This document shows positions 14,101-20,672 of a DNA stretch of 43,567 bases, piece by piece. This DNA comes from Candidatus Doudnabacteria bacterium (GTDB taxonomy: Bacteria; Patescibacteriota; Doudnabacteria; UBA920), in NCBI GenBank assembly GCA_003151625.1, contig PLYC01000026.1:5552-49118 (forward strand), in the 5' to 3' direction. Position numbers and translations under genes: made by a program. Each line of letters opens with the position of its first letter. Within the stretch, counting starts at the first letter, position 1. The notes below the pieces were generated by a model, which was not told where the DNA came from, made no database searches, and worked only from the letters and a program-made list of their open reading frames with translations.

Positions 14101-16159
14101 GCTAATGCATGAGTCTAGAGGCGATAAGGTTACGCTTAGCTACCAGGGCGCTTTAAAAAATATTATCAAAAATATTAGAGGCGAAACCCATCAGCTGGGT
14201 CAAAATTTTGACGATACCGTTGACAGCCGGTTTGAGCATTTGATGCCCGCGGATTTAAAAAATCAATTAGATGAATTTTTGCAGGCGAAAAATGAGTTTG
14301 TTGTAAAATTCCCCGGATTTAACCCTGATGGTTACGATGAAGATACCGCGCCCGAGGCTTTAAAGGAAGCGGTGAATAAATTAACAAGTTTGCATGAAGG
14401 CTATCAGGCCTCGGCGGATAAGTTCGTTGGGACATTGCATGAGCATATAATAGTCAGAATTATTCCCACAGAGGAAATGAATAGAGCACATGAGGGAATT
14501 ATTGTCGGACATTTGGATGCTCACGGGAAAATTGAAATGACGGATTTGAACCGCCAATTTTTTGGCCCAAATGGCGAGCCGCTGGCTAAATACACCGAAG
14601 AGGGCTTTGTAGATGAAAATGGGCATTTTAACACCCTGGCGACCATTGTCGGTAAAGGCAATGGCTATTTCCCGTCTGCCCCAACTGAGACTGTAGACAT
14701 AACAGAAACCATAACCAAAGTCGTGCCAAAAAAAGACGATTGGACCGGACCGTTTGTTATTCCGGGCAGGAAAGTTTATAAACGCGAGAAGCCAGATAAA
14801 AAGAAAGAGGCGAAAAAGGGCGAAATTATTAAAGAGCCTACCGGACACGAAGGCCCGGGCTTTGATATTTTAGACCCAAAAATAAATAAAAAGAAACCGC
14901 AGGACGAAAAGGGCAAGGATATTTTGGTTGAACTGCCTCATATGGAAGACGACCCTTACGATTCCGAGCCGGAGTTAAAAAAGAAAATAGCCGACAAAAA
15001 AGTCTCAAAAGGTAAAGGCAATCTTAAGGTTGATACCAGAGGCCAAAAAATTCCCACGGACCGGAAAGATTTTGGCAAGGACTATCCGGAAAAGTTTAAG
15101 TTCAAAAATGACCGCCAAATTGCTGAATATATTTTGGACAATCTAGGCAAGCCAGGCATTTACGCCGACCAAAAAGATCAGCAGGAATTAAAAAAACTGG
15201 GCAGCCGTGATGAAAAAATTAAATTTTTGGAAGGCATTATCAAAGAAAATAAGTTCGACTTTTTAACGAACAAAAAGTTTTCGGATTTAAAACTTTTGGT
15301 TGAGTTAACCGTTGGCAAAGTAGATGAAGTTTTTAATGAATACGGAAAGGAAGGCCGCAGTGAAAAGCCGGCTATAGAAAAAATCCATCTTGCCAATATG
15401 TACGAGTACCAGGCCCAGGCGGAAACCAGCGGTAAGGGTACTTACGGTTTATTCTTTAACAACAACGGGGAAATATTTATTAATGTGGATTTGTTGCTTC
15501 AGGTAACCAGCTCGCGCGAACAGGCTGTTATGGAAGTCAAGCATATTATTGCCCACGAGGTTACACACGCCTCTGCCGCTAATAATTATTGGCGATACGG
15601 GCAGGCAGGTTCTGAAGATGGGGTATACTCGCCGCGTAGAGGCGGAATTAAAATGGTGCGCAGGGTAGGGGAAGACGTTAGAGAACGCGGCCGCGCGTTA
15701 AACGAGGCCGTTACCGAAGAGTTGGCTCGAAAAGTTTTGACTAATATTTATACCAAGGAGGAGAAAGGGCGGCCGAAATTGCCGCTGGAAGTATATCCGG
15801 CAGAAATACGGGTTTTGAAACTTTTACAGGACAAATTCCATATTGACTTTGAAGATTTTGCCAAAGGGGCGGTTAACCGCAAAGCATTAAAACCATTGGT
15901 AGAAAAAATGGAAGGCAAAAAGCAGGGACAAAAAGAACGCCCAAGAAAACAATTTATGGAAGTTCTTATGGCCATTATGGATTACGAGCACGACGCGGGC
16001 AGAACCGATTATAACTTTACCAGGCAATTAATTGAAGGCCAGCCTATAATAATCAGTCCTGAAATGAAAGCGTATTTCCCCAGTTCAATGTTTGACCAAA
16101 AGGGCAATATAAAAGACAGTTTAGCCAACCAATATAAATTTCAAAACCCCGCGGCCTGA
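11165..16159 (+). CDS. Giant membrane-associated protein with C-terminal HExxH metalloprotease domain
   Basis: 1664 aa, family not recognised as a whole. Domains in order: a highly charged Lys/Glu coiled coil (1-280); a proline-rich stalk of PVPEP repeats (285-333); a long helical region (340-620); a Gly-rich double hydrophobic segment (about 628-680); a second short hydrophobic patch (852-880); a His-rich stretch with HHFDWHHSHEHE (947-968); a basic Lys/Glu linker (1195-1290); and a C-terminal protease domain. There HEVTH at 1464-1468 (in HIIAHEVTHAS) supplies two zinc ligands and the catalytic Glu, and NEAVTEE at 1513-1519 looks like the downstream gluzincin helix whose Glu1514 or Glu1518 would be the third ligand. 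No N-terminal signal peptide is seen, so membrane topology is uncertain. Genes on either side are small helical proteins. Confidence 0.85.
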   Translation: MAKEQYSQSPDEKKVILSSDREHRPSREQRAEEERKQAQKDKAREAKEKKENEKKREKLQRTVGELEKLRAVFPDGSRDRKRLDHTVDSIKGGLEKAGKDGKIDIVVKGYDNNISYTQKEGVPVDEAINILRNRAKQVRQETSGRLLEMGKKRNEFFDKYKAANETIEKANFYSQYDVADQAWKKAQEAAEEGSLGLSALEGLAADLEKSSKGYFEIHYGPNHGEDPNAWNDAERGKQDLRTRHEGKLVSLDYRATGSEEGDYKAGMKILKHRREMDLEEEEEKPPVVPPIPEPIPDPVPEPVPTPEPVPVPEPVPVPEPVPVPEPVPVPNPDKHPKTAVIVDISEIAKRMAWTKGEEKLRQYYEKSNWFMRKARSLTENFYRLKFYQEALKEIQEDNNLLKAIEGRLGGGDSDKNEQGKNNSIYGLNKPAPNADKKDYFEILDKVVLQYEKELWGAQQEMGEKISNDPNLAAAAGELFYRHQQGKWNDLGGKFNGLTGRDAVELYVKEKIAPLLQDKKWAVDEKGNKVRENEVQKNIEKRLFASNFFELAEGYKDLVKIEIDKATKEFGPENEKAILAHVAGTMDISFQLGLQQRDLANNKPKGLLSVMERLQNRFENNRLFGTLVANPFTVGVIGGVIGGKIGRRVGKIAVTAGLVGLGVGVSFAAPIIAGGVMAAGWAYFDHSKKLKNDMSQEQRQKTLGGQPSELLAKTGEYTSLMSFEDALASLDSLKGKKNLTDAEKQTLAEVMGRWQMRKASTPKQGFFGKYKGKDNVDLFYLSEEEGNKYGTTEVAETNLRSAITEILGATGLKEADLEKFTLAVRQELIKDIDSKDKDFDKFRKHESFKASLKALLLGSVGGIVGQYGLNKGLGFVADKLHLAGMQHYFQTHGTTAEKIFHWAKSKDLAQHPWEMAAAGGVVTEHVMTETHPQFSPEEWKQHLGVEKIHHFDWHHSHEHETPADIASGHHVFTGKELQAQLMHESRGDKVTLSYQGALKNIIKNIRGETHQLGQNFDDTVDSRFEHLMPADLKNQLDEFLQAKNEFVVKFPGFNPDGYDEDTAPEALKEAVNKLTSLHEGYQASADKFVGTLHEHIIVRIIPTEEMNRAHEGIIVGHLDAHGKIEMTDLNRQFFGPNGEPLAKYTEEGFVDENGHFNTLATIVGKGNGYFPSAPTETVDITETITKVVPKKDDWTGPFVIPGRKVYKREKPDKKKEAKKGEIIKEPTGHEGPGFDILDPKINKKKPQDEKGKDILVELPHMEDDPYDSEPELKKKIADKKVSKGKGNLKVDTRGQKIPTDRKDFGKDYPEKFKFKNDRQIAEYILDNLGKPGIYADQKDQQELKKLGSRDEKIKFLEGIIKENKFDFLTNKKFSDLKLLVELTVGKVDEVFNEYGKEGRSEKPAIEKIHLANMYEYQAQAETSGKGTYGLFFNNNGEIFINVDLLLQVTSSREQAVMEVKHIIAHEVTHASAANNYWRYGQAGSEDGVYSPRRGGIKMVRRVGEDVRERGRALNEAVTEELARKVLTNIYTKEEKGRPKLPLEVYPAEIRVLKLLQDKFHIDFEDFAKGAVNRKALKPLVEKMEGKKQGQKERPRKQFMEVLMAIMDYEHDAGRTDYNFTRQLIEGQPIIISPEMKAYFPSSMFDQKGNIKDSLANQYKFQNPAA

Positions 16160-16234
16160 AGAGTTGCCGCCTAAGTAAAACCTCCGGCCAGTCCCCGGAT
16201 AGGGAATTAAACAGTAAAAATAATCAATAAATAT

Positions 16235-17086
16235 ATGTTTGGTAGGAACAAACAAGAAAATCTTTCAATTAATCCGGACACTCGTTCCGAGATCCCAGAA
16301 ACAAAAGCGGAGTCAAAAAAGCTTTCCGGCTCGGAAAGAGCAGCGAGTTTTCGGAAATCAACCTGGGAGGGGTTTAAGGGAGTTTTTAAAAAAGTCGGAG
16401 ATATAGGTAAAAAGTTTGTGGGTGGCTTTGACCGCGTTGTGGGAAAGGGACTAGAAACTTACGATACGGCAAAAGTTGCCGCGGCTAAAGGCGCGGAAAA
16501 GGTTGGAGCGGGAGCAACAGCTTTGGCTGAAGCTCCGGACTGGATTGCGGATAAAGTTGGTGAGGGTTTTGAAATGGCTGGAGAAAAAGGCGCTGACGCT
16601 TTGAATGCCACCGGCAGAGGCTTAAAGAAAACGGCAGAAGTCGGAGTGGGGTTGGGTGCCGCTGCCGTTGTAGGGACTTATGAGGGTGGTAAATATCTTG
16701 TTAATAAAGGCGTTGAAAAAGCCGGCGACGCTTCCGATGCCATAGGAAGAGCCGCTTATAAAGGTTCTATGGAGGCCGCCAACTGGATGGACAGAAAAGC
16801 TACCGATGGCAAGGAGTTTGTCGGCCAACAATACGAAAGTCTAAAAGGCTGGGCCGGCGAGCAGGCCGGCAATATTCAGGAAAAGGCCGGCGCGGCCAGG
16901 GAATCTTTTAGGTCCGGCGTGGAAAAAGTTAAGGGTTGGAAAAATCAGGCCATGGAAGCTTATCATAGTCACCGGTTTGAATCCCATTTCGCCAAGCTTA
17001 GCCCGGAAGCCCAGGCAGATTCATTGGAAAGGCTTAAAGCAATTCAAGGAGGCCAAAATTTGAGACAAGAATTAATGGCCGCTTAA
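16235..17086 (+). CDS. Gly/Ala/Lys-rich amphipathic-helix protein (LEA/apolipoprotein-like)
   Basis: 283 aa, unrecognised. After a polar N-terminus, residues 40-250 form long runs of amphipathic helix with recurring units such as WIADKVGEGFEMAGEKGADAL, VNKGVEKAGDASDAIGRAA and WAGEQAGNIQEKAGAARESF. Composition and 11-residue-like periodicity recall LEA proteins and apolipoproteins, which lie along membranes or stabilise proteins. One more hydrophobic patch (about 133-150, VGVGLGAAAVVG) could insert in a membrane. The gene follows the giant protease gene by 75 bp and precedes another small helical gene by 22 bp, so the three probably form an operon. Its function is not inferable. Confidence 0.75.
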   Translation: MFGRNKQENLSINPDTRSEIPETKAESKKLSGSERAASFRKSTWEGFKGVFKKVGDIGKKFVGGFDRVVGKGLETYDTAKVAAAKGAEKVGAGATALAEAPDWIADKVGEGFEMAGEKGADALNATGRGLKKTAEVGVGLGAAAVVGTYEGGKYLVNKGVEKAGDASDAIGRAAYKGSMEAANWMDRKATDGKEFVGQQYESLKGWAGEQAGNIQEKAGAARESFRSGVEKVKGWKNQAMEAYHSHRFESHFAKLSPEAQADSLERLKAIQGGQNLRQELMAA

Positions 17087-17108
17087 TTTTAAATTAAAAT
17101 TTGTATTT

Positions 17109-17420
17109 ATGGACAAACAAACATTATTGGATAAAATTAATAAGGCGGAAATTACCCCGGAATTAAAAACGGAACTAGTTGCTATGGTGAATTTGGCCAA
17201 AGTAGTGGATAAAAGTTTAATTGATTCTATTGTTGCCGAAATTGATGCTGAAGCGGAAAACTTGATTGAAGAAATTGCCAATTCCGAACTGCAGGTAGAA
17301 ACACAAAAGTATAGCCAAAAAATGGACGATGTTAAAAAGGATGTTGATGAGTTTACGTCGGAACTTAATAAAAAAGCCGATCAAATAGATTTGGAAGACG
17401 CTCGGGCAAAGCTAAAATAG
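17109..17420 (+). CDS. Small acidic coiled-coil protein
   Basis: 103 aa, acidic and wholly helical by composition (e.g. KSLIDSIVAEIDAEAENLI and KMDDVKKDVDEFTSELNKK), without signal or membrane segments. The family is unknown. It is the last gene of the run that starts at 10800; its transcript should end at the terminator at 17448-17490, whose loop carries the next promoter, exactly as after the coiled-coil gene at 8089. Confidence 0.7.
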   Translation: MDKQTLLDKINKAEITPELKTELVAMVNLAKVVDKSLIDSIVAEIDAEAENLIEEIANSELQVETQKYSQKMDDVKKDVDEFTSELNKKADQIDLEDARAKLK

Positions 17421-17447
17421 TTTTAATTAAGCCAAAATTTAACAAAT

Positions 17448-17490
17448 AAACCGTAAGTTCTTGTTGCTATTGACAGAATACGGTTTTTTT
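17448..17490 (+). terminator. Intrinsic terminator overlapping the next promoter (second copy)
   Basis: AAACCGTA-ag-TTCT (17448-17461) pairs with AGAATACGGTTT (17475-17486), followed by T4. The loop contains CTATTGAC, the same word as in the 8434 terminator loop. Confidence 0.75.
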
Positions 17491-17498
17491 GTTATAAT
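17470..17498 (+). promoter_or_regulatory. Full-consensus promoter inside a terminator (second copy)
   Basis: TTGACA (17470-17475), 17-bp spacer, TATAAT (17493-17498) preceded by TGT. It is nearly superimposable on the 8448 promoter, including the TTTTTTGTTATAAT spacer end. Expected start of transcription is near 17505. Confidence 0.8.
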
Positions 17499-17504
17499 AG
17501 TAGG

Positions 17505-17691
17505 TTAATTAAATCCAGCACCAATTTTCCTAAGCCGATTGTATTTTGGTTTTTGTCCCTGCTGCAATGTTAAATAAGTGGCATAGGAACGGTTTGTGAA
17601 AATTAGTGCTGGATAAATAATGTTTGATTTTGCTTGTGGTGGGCAAAACCTGGTAAATTTTATTAAGCCCCGCCAAAGTGCGGGGTTTTTA
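17505..17691 (+). ncRNA. Putative structured RNA: long rod with own terminator
   Basis: From the consensus promoter to an intrinsic terminator there are about 187 nt without a convincing gene. Arms 17514-17529 and 17598-17613 pair at 15 of 16 positions; inside them, GTCCCTGC (17555-17562) can pair imperfectly with GCATAGGAAC (17581-17590), leaving an asymmetric internal bubble of about 25 and 7 nt. A rod with a large central bubble recalls 6S RNA, but I cannot confirm the family. It could equally be an attenuating leader of the 17790-20445 operon. Confidence 0.5.
17668..17691 (+). terminator. Intrinsic terminator/attenuator of the leader RNA
   Basis: CCCCGC (17668-17673) and GCGGGG (17680-17685) around CAAAGT, then TTTTTAT. 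It lies between the promoter at 17470 and the operon, so it either ends a separate RNA or attenuates the operon. Confidence 0.8.
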
Positions 17692-17789
17692 TTTCTTCCC
17701 TTGTGTTACACCACAATATAAAGGAAGATAATTTACCGGGTTTTCCTCTCCATAAGTCGCTTCCATTTAATAATTTATAAGGAAGCATT

Positions 17790-17882
17790 ATGAGAGAACG
17801 ATGGCAACATCGTAGCGGCATTATTTACAACATTGCCGCGAGCGCACACGGACGCATTACCGTGAAGCACCTTAACAATTGA
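17790..17882 (+). CDS. Possible 30-aa leader peptide
   Basis: ATG 17790 has a good SD (AAGGAAG, 17779-17785) and encodes 30 residues, beginning MRERWQHRSGIIYNIAASAH and ending KHLNN, to TGA at 17880-17882. The stop overlaps the SD (GAGGAAG) of the next gene at 17894, which suggests translational coupling. Its own SD lies in the 3' arm of a 6-bp hairpin (GCTTCC 17759-17764 with GGAAGC 17781-17786). The peptide is basic and has no recognised family. It could be a regulatory leader rather than a functional protein. Confidence 0.45.
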   Translation: MRERWQHRSGIIYNIAASAHGRITVKHLNN

Positions 17883-17893
17883 GGAAGATAAAA

Positions 17894-18379
17894 ATGGCAA
17901 CACGAGGAACCCCTCCCCCTGCGGGAGGAACTACTCCGGCGCCAACGCCGCCTGCCGCACCCGTGGCAGGAACGCCAGCGCCTCCGGCTACTCCTGCGCC
18001 CCGCCCCGAACCTTCCCGTCCGACATTTCTGGACGTGGATGTCGATGACGGTGTGCAGAGAATGTTAACTTCCGGCGTTGTGGTTATGCAATATGTCGTA
18101 ACTGTTCAGGTCACTGACCAAAAACATAACGGCATTACCGCATCTGTATGGCACACAGGCACGGGAGCTGTTACAACTCCCTCAAACGGTTTTTTGAGTT
18201 TTACGTTCGATGTCCCTGTTGGTGGCAAGGCCTTACAGGTCCGGCTACTGGGGACAACGGCGTCGGATCAATTCCGATTGCTTGGGCCTAAACCGCCCCG
18301 GCCAATCATAGCTCCATGCTCTGCTAACGCCTCCTTTTGGAGGAGGTTCTTGCAGGGATGGTCAGGGAACAAGGAGTAA
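17894..18379 (+). CDS. Pro-rich N-terminus plus beta domain, unknown
   Basis: 161 aa. The frame opens earlier (TTG 17879), but ATG 17894 with GAGGAAG upstream is the better start. Residues 1-47 are almost only Pro, Ala, Thr and Gly (TPPPAGGTTPAPTPP...), followed by a compact predicted beta domain (48-140, VVVMQYVVTVQVTD...GFLSFTFDVPVGG) and a short polar tail. There is no signal peptide or membrane helix. First full-length gene of a three-gene, GC-richer unit whose two other products are membrane proteins; 7 bp separates it from the next gene. Function unknown. Confidence 0.7.
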   Translation: MATRGTPPPAGGTTPAPTPPAAPVAGTPAPPATPAPRPEPSRPTFLDVDVDDGVQRMLTSGVVVMQYVVTVQVTDQKHNGITASVWHTGTGAVTTPSNGFLSFTFDVPVGGKALQVRLLGTTASDQFRLLGPKPPRPIIAPCSANASFWRRFLQGWSGNKE

Positions 18380-18386
18380 GTCGAGG

Positions 18387-19163
18387 ATGAGTATAATATT
18401 AGTAGCATTAGGGATCTGCCGGCTTCTGGCGGCGCTGTTCCTATTCGCAACCCTGCTAACCGTTGCAGTCCGGTCGGTCTTGTACTGGCTGGATCCAACT
18501 GTCGCACACGGCAGCGGCCCAATCTCTAGAACCTGGCACGCGCTCGGCCTTGGTTTCCATGATGCGCTTCGCGTCAACAACGGGCGAGCCGCCATCTTGT
18601 TTATAATGGCGTTAACCTGCACGTTTTGCTTGCCTTACGTAGTCTTGACCCGGCCGTCCTTAACCGGACTTGCCGTAGATCAAGCCGAACGCATGCAGTC
18701 TCCGCCTATATCCCGTCCTGAGAAGCTGCTTAACATGCTTCTCCACGGTGATGCTTCAGCCTCGGTAAATTTCGAAAAATTCCGGTCGAAAGATGAGCCG
18801 AAACCGGAATTCTATTCGGATTGGCCGTGGTGGAAAACTTTTTTCCTGCTTTGGTTGGTATTCCCAGTATATGGAATCCTGGCCATGAGGGAGGAAATCG
18901 CCCACCTATGGGATACCGCAACGCGGCGAATTCACCGGCAACATCACGCCGGACACGCTGCACCGGGAAGCAGTTGGATTGCCCAGCTGATTACGCGGAA
19001 CCTTCCGGCTCCGCAAACCGCAACGACTGGAACAGGAGTTCCTCCTGCCCAGCCTAACCCGCCTGCAGCTGGCACCGCCCGAGTTTTACTTTGGGCGATT
19101 GTCGCTGACTTTGCGGTTGCTTTTTTGGATCGTATGTTCCGAGGAGTACACCATGCCGCATAA
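18387..19163 (+). CDS. Multi-pass membrane protein, unknown
   Basis: 258 aa with membrane segments at about residues 4-30 (LVALGICRLLAALFLFATLLTVAV), 66-86 (AILFIMALTCTFCLPYVVL), 147-165 (FFLLWLVFPVYGILAM) and possibly 228-246 (RVLLWAIVADFAVAFL). A His-rich basic stretch (RRIHRQHHAGHAA) lies near 180-195, followed by a Pro-rich linker. SD GAGG precedes the ATG. No family recognised. It overlaps the next gene by 11 bp, so the products are probably made in coupled amounts and may form a complex. GC content and codon choice match the 8742 gene rather than the flanking genes. Confidence 0.75.
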   Translation: MSIILVALGICRLLAALFLFATLLTVAVRSVLYWLDPTVAHGSGPISRTWHALGLGFHDALRVNNGRAAILFIMALTCTFCLPYVVLTRPSLTGLAVDQAERMQSPPISRPEKLLNMLLHGDASASVNFEKFRSKDEPKPEFYSDWPWWKTFFLLWLVFPVYGILAMREEIAHLWDTATRRIHRQHHAGHAAPGSSWIAQLITRNLPAPQTATTGTGVPPAQPNPPAAGTARVLLWAIVADFAVAFLDRMFRGVHHAA

Positions 19164-20445
19164 CAACAACGACGCACCGGCGGGTAATACCGCCACAACA
19201 CCAACCTTCGCCGGAATGATTACCCGTATTTGGCATGGTTGCCTCTATGGGGTCGGTCTGGGTCTGATTCTCGGGCTCTTGATCGCTAAAATCTTTCCGG
19301 TGATGGATTTTGGTTTTACGTTCCTCGCGGTCTTCACGTTCGTGCTTATCGCTTCCATCCGCCAGGACATCACGTTTATGTGGAGCGCCCCAACGGCGCT
19401 AGCCGGATTCATCGGCAAGATCTTCTTGTTCATTATTTCCGTCTGGGGCTTTTTTAGCCTGGCGGGTATGGTGACGGGAACAACTTTTGGTGAGTTTTGG
19501 TTGCAGTTCTCCGAGGCCGATGGCTTGCTTGGTCTGTTTGACTCTTCCAAAACCGTCCCTCCAGATGTAGGCATCGGCCTACTAATCTTGGGACTCGCTG
19601 CCTGGTTGGCGATATCGGTGCTTGTTACTAAGACTGTTTCCGCTAAGACAACTTTATTGTTGTGTTTTTTGGTCTTCGTTGCGATAGTTATCGACGAAAA
19701 GTTCGCGGGAGGAACCACAAAGCTCCTTCCCGAACAGAACGCCGTGAACATCGAGGTAAAAAAGTTGCGTGCGGACGCTGCCGAAGATTTTAGGATTAAG
19801 ATGGAGAAGCTACGACACCAACGCAGGCAAAATCCTGCCATTACGACGTTGCAGTTCGACGCTGACGCATTGGCTGCAAAGCAGGAGTTGGTCAAATCAC
19901 AGAATGCTGCGAATAGCTTGCTTGATTCTGAGCCGCCACAAATGCAGCCTCCGCCGCAACAATCCGCGTTGCCGGCTCCAATGCCAACGCCGTCGGCCCC
20001 GACAATTCCGGGAACGCAAGTTACGTCTATTGGGGCGAACAAATGGGAAGTTACTTTCCCGGCGAACTTGGAGTTCCGTACCGATATCCCGATTCCCATC
20101 AATCAGAAAGCAGTCTTTTCTGGTTGGACGGGAGCAGTGAAGTTGAATCCCGGCGATTCTTACACCAGTCCGCCGTCCGGGGGATTTCCTACGGAGAAAA
20201 TGAAGTTTAAAACTCCGACTGGGGAGATTCAAATTCTTCCCCGCGAGTTTTGGGTGCAACCCGAGGCTTGGACCGGAGCCCTGCTTGCCCGGGTAGATGG
20301 GCAGGATTATACGGACGTTGGCAGCCGTGTAAGTAACTCGTTTTTGGCAGTCACGGCGGGAAAAGTAATCTTGTCCGTCAACTGTCTCAAGGACGAACGC
20401 AACAACGCCACCGGAATTCTCCACGGCATCATTGAGGTTCAATGA
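19153..20445 (+). CDS. Membrane protein with LecA-like C-terminal domain
   Basis: 430 aa. The frame opens at TTG 19099, but ATG 19153 with GAGGAG 6 nt upstream is chosen. Four to five membrane helices fill residues about 30-205 (VGLGLILGLLIAKIF, FTFLAVFTFVLIA, IGKIFLFIISVWGFFSL, GLLILGLAAWLAI, TLLLCFLVFVAIVI). A coiled coil (215-275) and a Pro-rich linker follow. The C-terminal domain (about 320-430) has WTGAVKLNPGDSY, then GALLARVDGQ, DVGSRV and GKVILSVNCLKD, an order of motifs like the LecA/PA-IL galactose-binding fold. Whether the calcium and sugar ligands are kept cannot be judged by eye. The hydrophobic and lectin-like parts suggest a membrane-linked binding role, perhaps for host or neighbour glycans (inference). 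Confidence 0.75.
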   Translation: MPHNNNDAPAGNTATTPTFAGMITRIWHGCLYGVGLGLILGLLIAKIFPVMDFGFTFLAVFTFVLIASIRQDITFMWSAPTALAGFIGKIFLFIISVWGFFSLAGMVTGTTFGEFWLQFSEADGLLGLFDSSKTVPPDVGIGLLILGLAAWLAISVLVTKTVSAKTTLLLCFLVFVAIVIDEKFAGGTTKLLPEQNAVNIEVKKLRADAAEDFRIKMEKLRHQRRQNPAITTLQFDADALAAKQELVKSQNAANSLLDSEPPQMQPPPQQSALPAPMPTPSAPTIPGTQVTSIGANKWEVTFPANLEFRTDIPIPINQKAVFSGWTGAVKLNPGDSYTSPPSGGFPTEKMKFKTPTGEIQILPREFWVQPEAWTGALLARVDGQDYTDVGSRVSNSFLAVTAGKVILSVNCLKDERNNATGILHGIIEVQ

Positions 20446-20449
20446 GGCC

Positions 20450-20542
20450 ATGCGACATTTCCGGCACACATATGTCCAAAGGAGGACACGCTATATAACC
20501 ATTCTGCCGCGTTTACCAACGCACTGGAATCGGTCACCCTGA
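20450..20542 (+). other. 30-codon ORF after the lectin-like gene, doubtful
   Basis: ATG 20450 to TGA 20542 is open for 30 codons and ends in the following terminator stem. A GAGG sits only 2-3 nt before the ATG, too close for a good SD. It is listed because another 30-codon ORF begins the same operon; the sequences are not alike. Probably chance. The rest of 20446-20672 holds two hairpins. Confidence 0.15.
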
Positions 20543-20581
20543 AGGCAAAAGAAAGACCCACTGGTCTGACTTTTGCCTTCA
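20540..20581 (+). terminator. Terminator hairpin 1 between convergent genes
   Basis: TGAAGGCAAAAG (20540-20551) pairs perfectly with CTTTTGCCTTCA (20570-20581), with an inner AGACC/GGTCT pair. It ends the operon starting near 17790. Confidence 0.7.
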
Positions 20582-20623
20582 ATTCAAAAACCGTCACCTA
20601 GTTAAGGTGGCGGTTTTTGAATT
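20581..20623. terminator. Bidirectional terminator hairpin 2
   Basis: AATTCAAAAACCG (20581-20593) and CGGTTTTTGAATT (20611-20623) pair perfectly, with an inner CACCT/AGGTG stem. A-rich on the left and T-rich on the right, it can stop transcripts from both directions and serves the minus-strand gene ending at 20673. Confidence 0.75.
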
Positions 20624-20672
20624 CCAACAGGAATTAAGCAGTTGTTAAAGTCTTTTAAAAAAAGTGAATTGT

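Noticed and set aside
17620-17721. 33-codon ORF overlapping the leader terminator
   Set aside because: No SD, and it runs through the terminator stem; kept only as a remote attenuation-peptide idea.
19245-20102. 285-aa open frame on the minus strand inside the lectin-like gene
   Set aside because: Shadow frame. The plus strand has SD, membrane helices, coiled coil and a domain pattern; the minus frame has none.
20472-20500. Perfect AAAGGAGG at 20477-20484 as an SD for a hidden gene
   Set aside because: No ATG, GTG or TTG lies at proper spacing with an open frame; the following codons run into a terminator.
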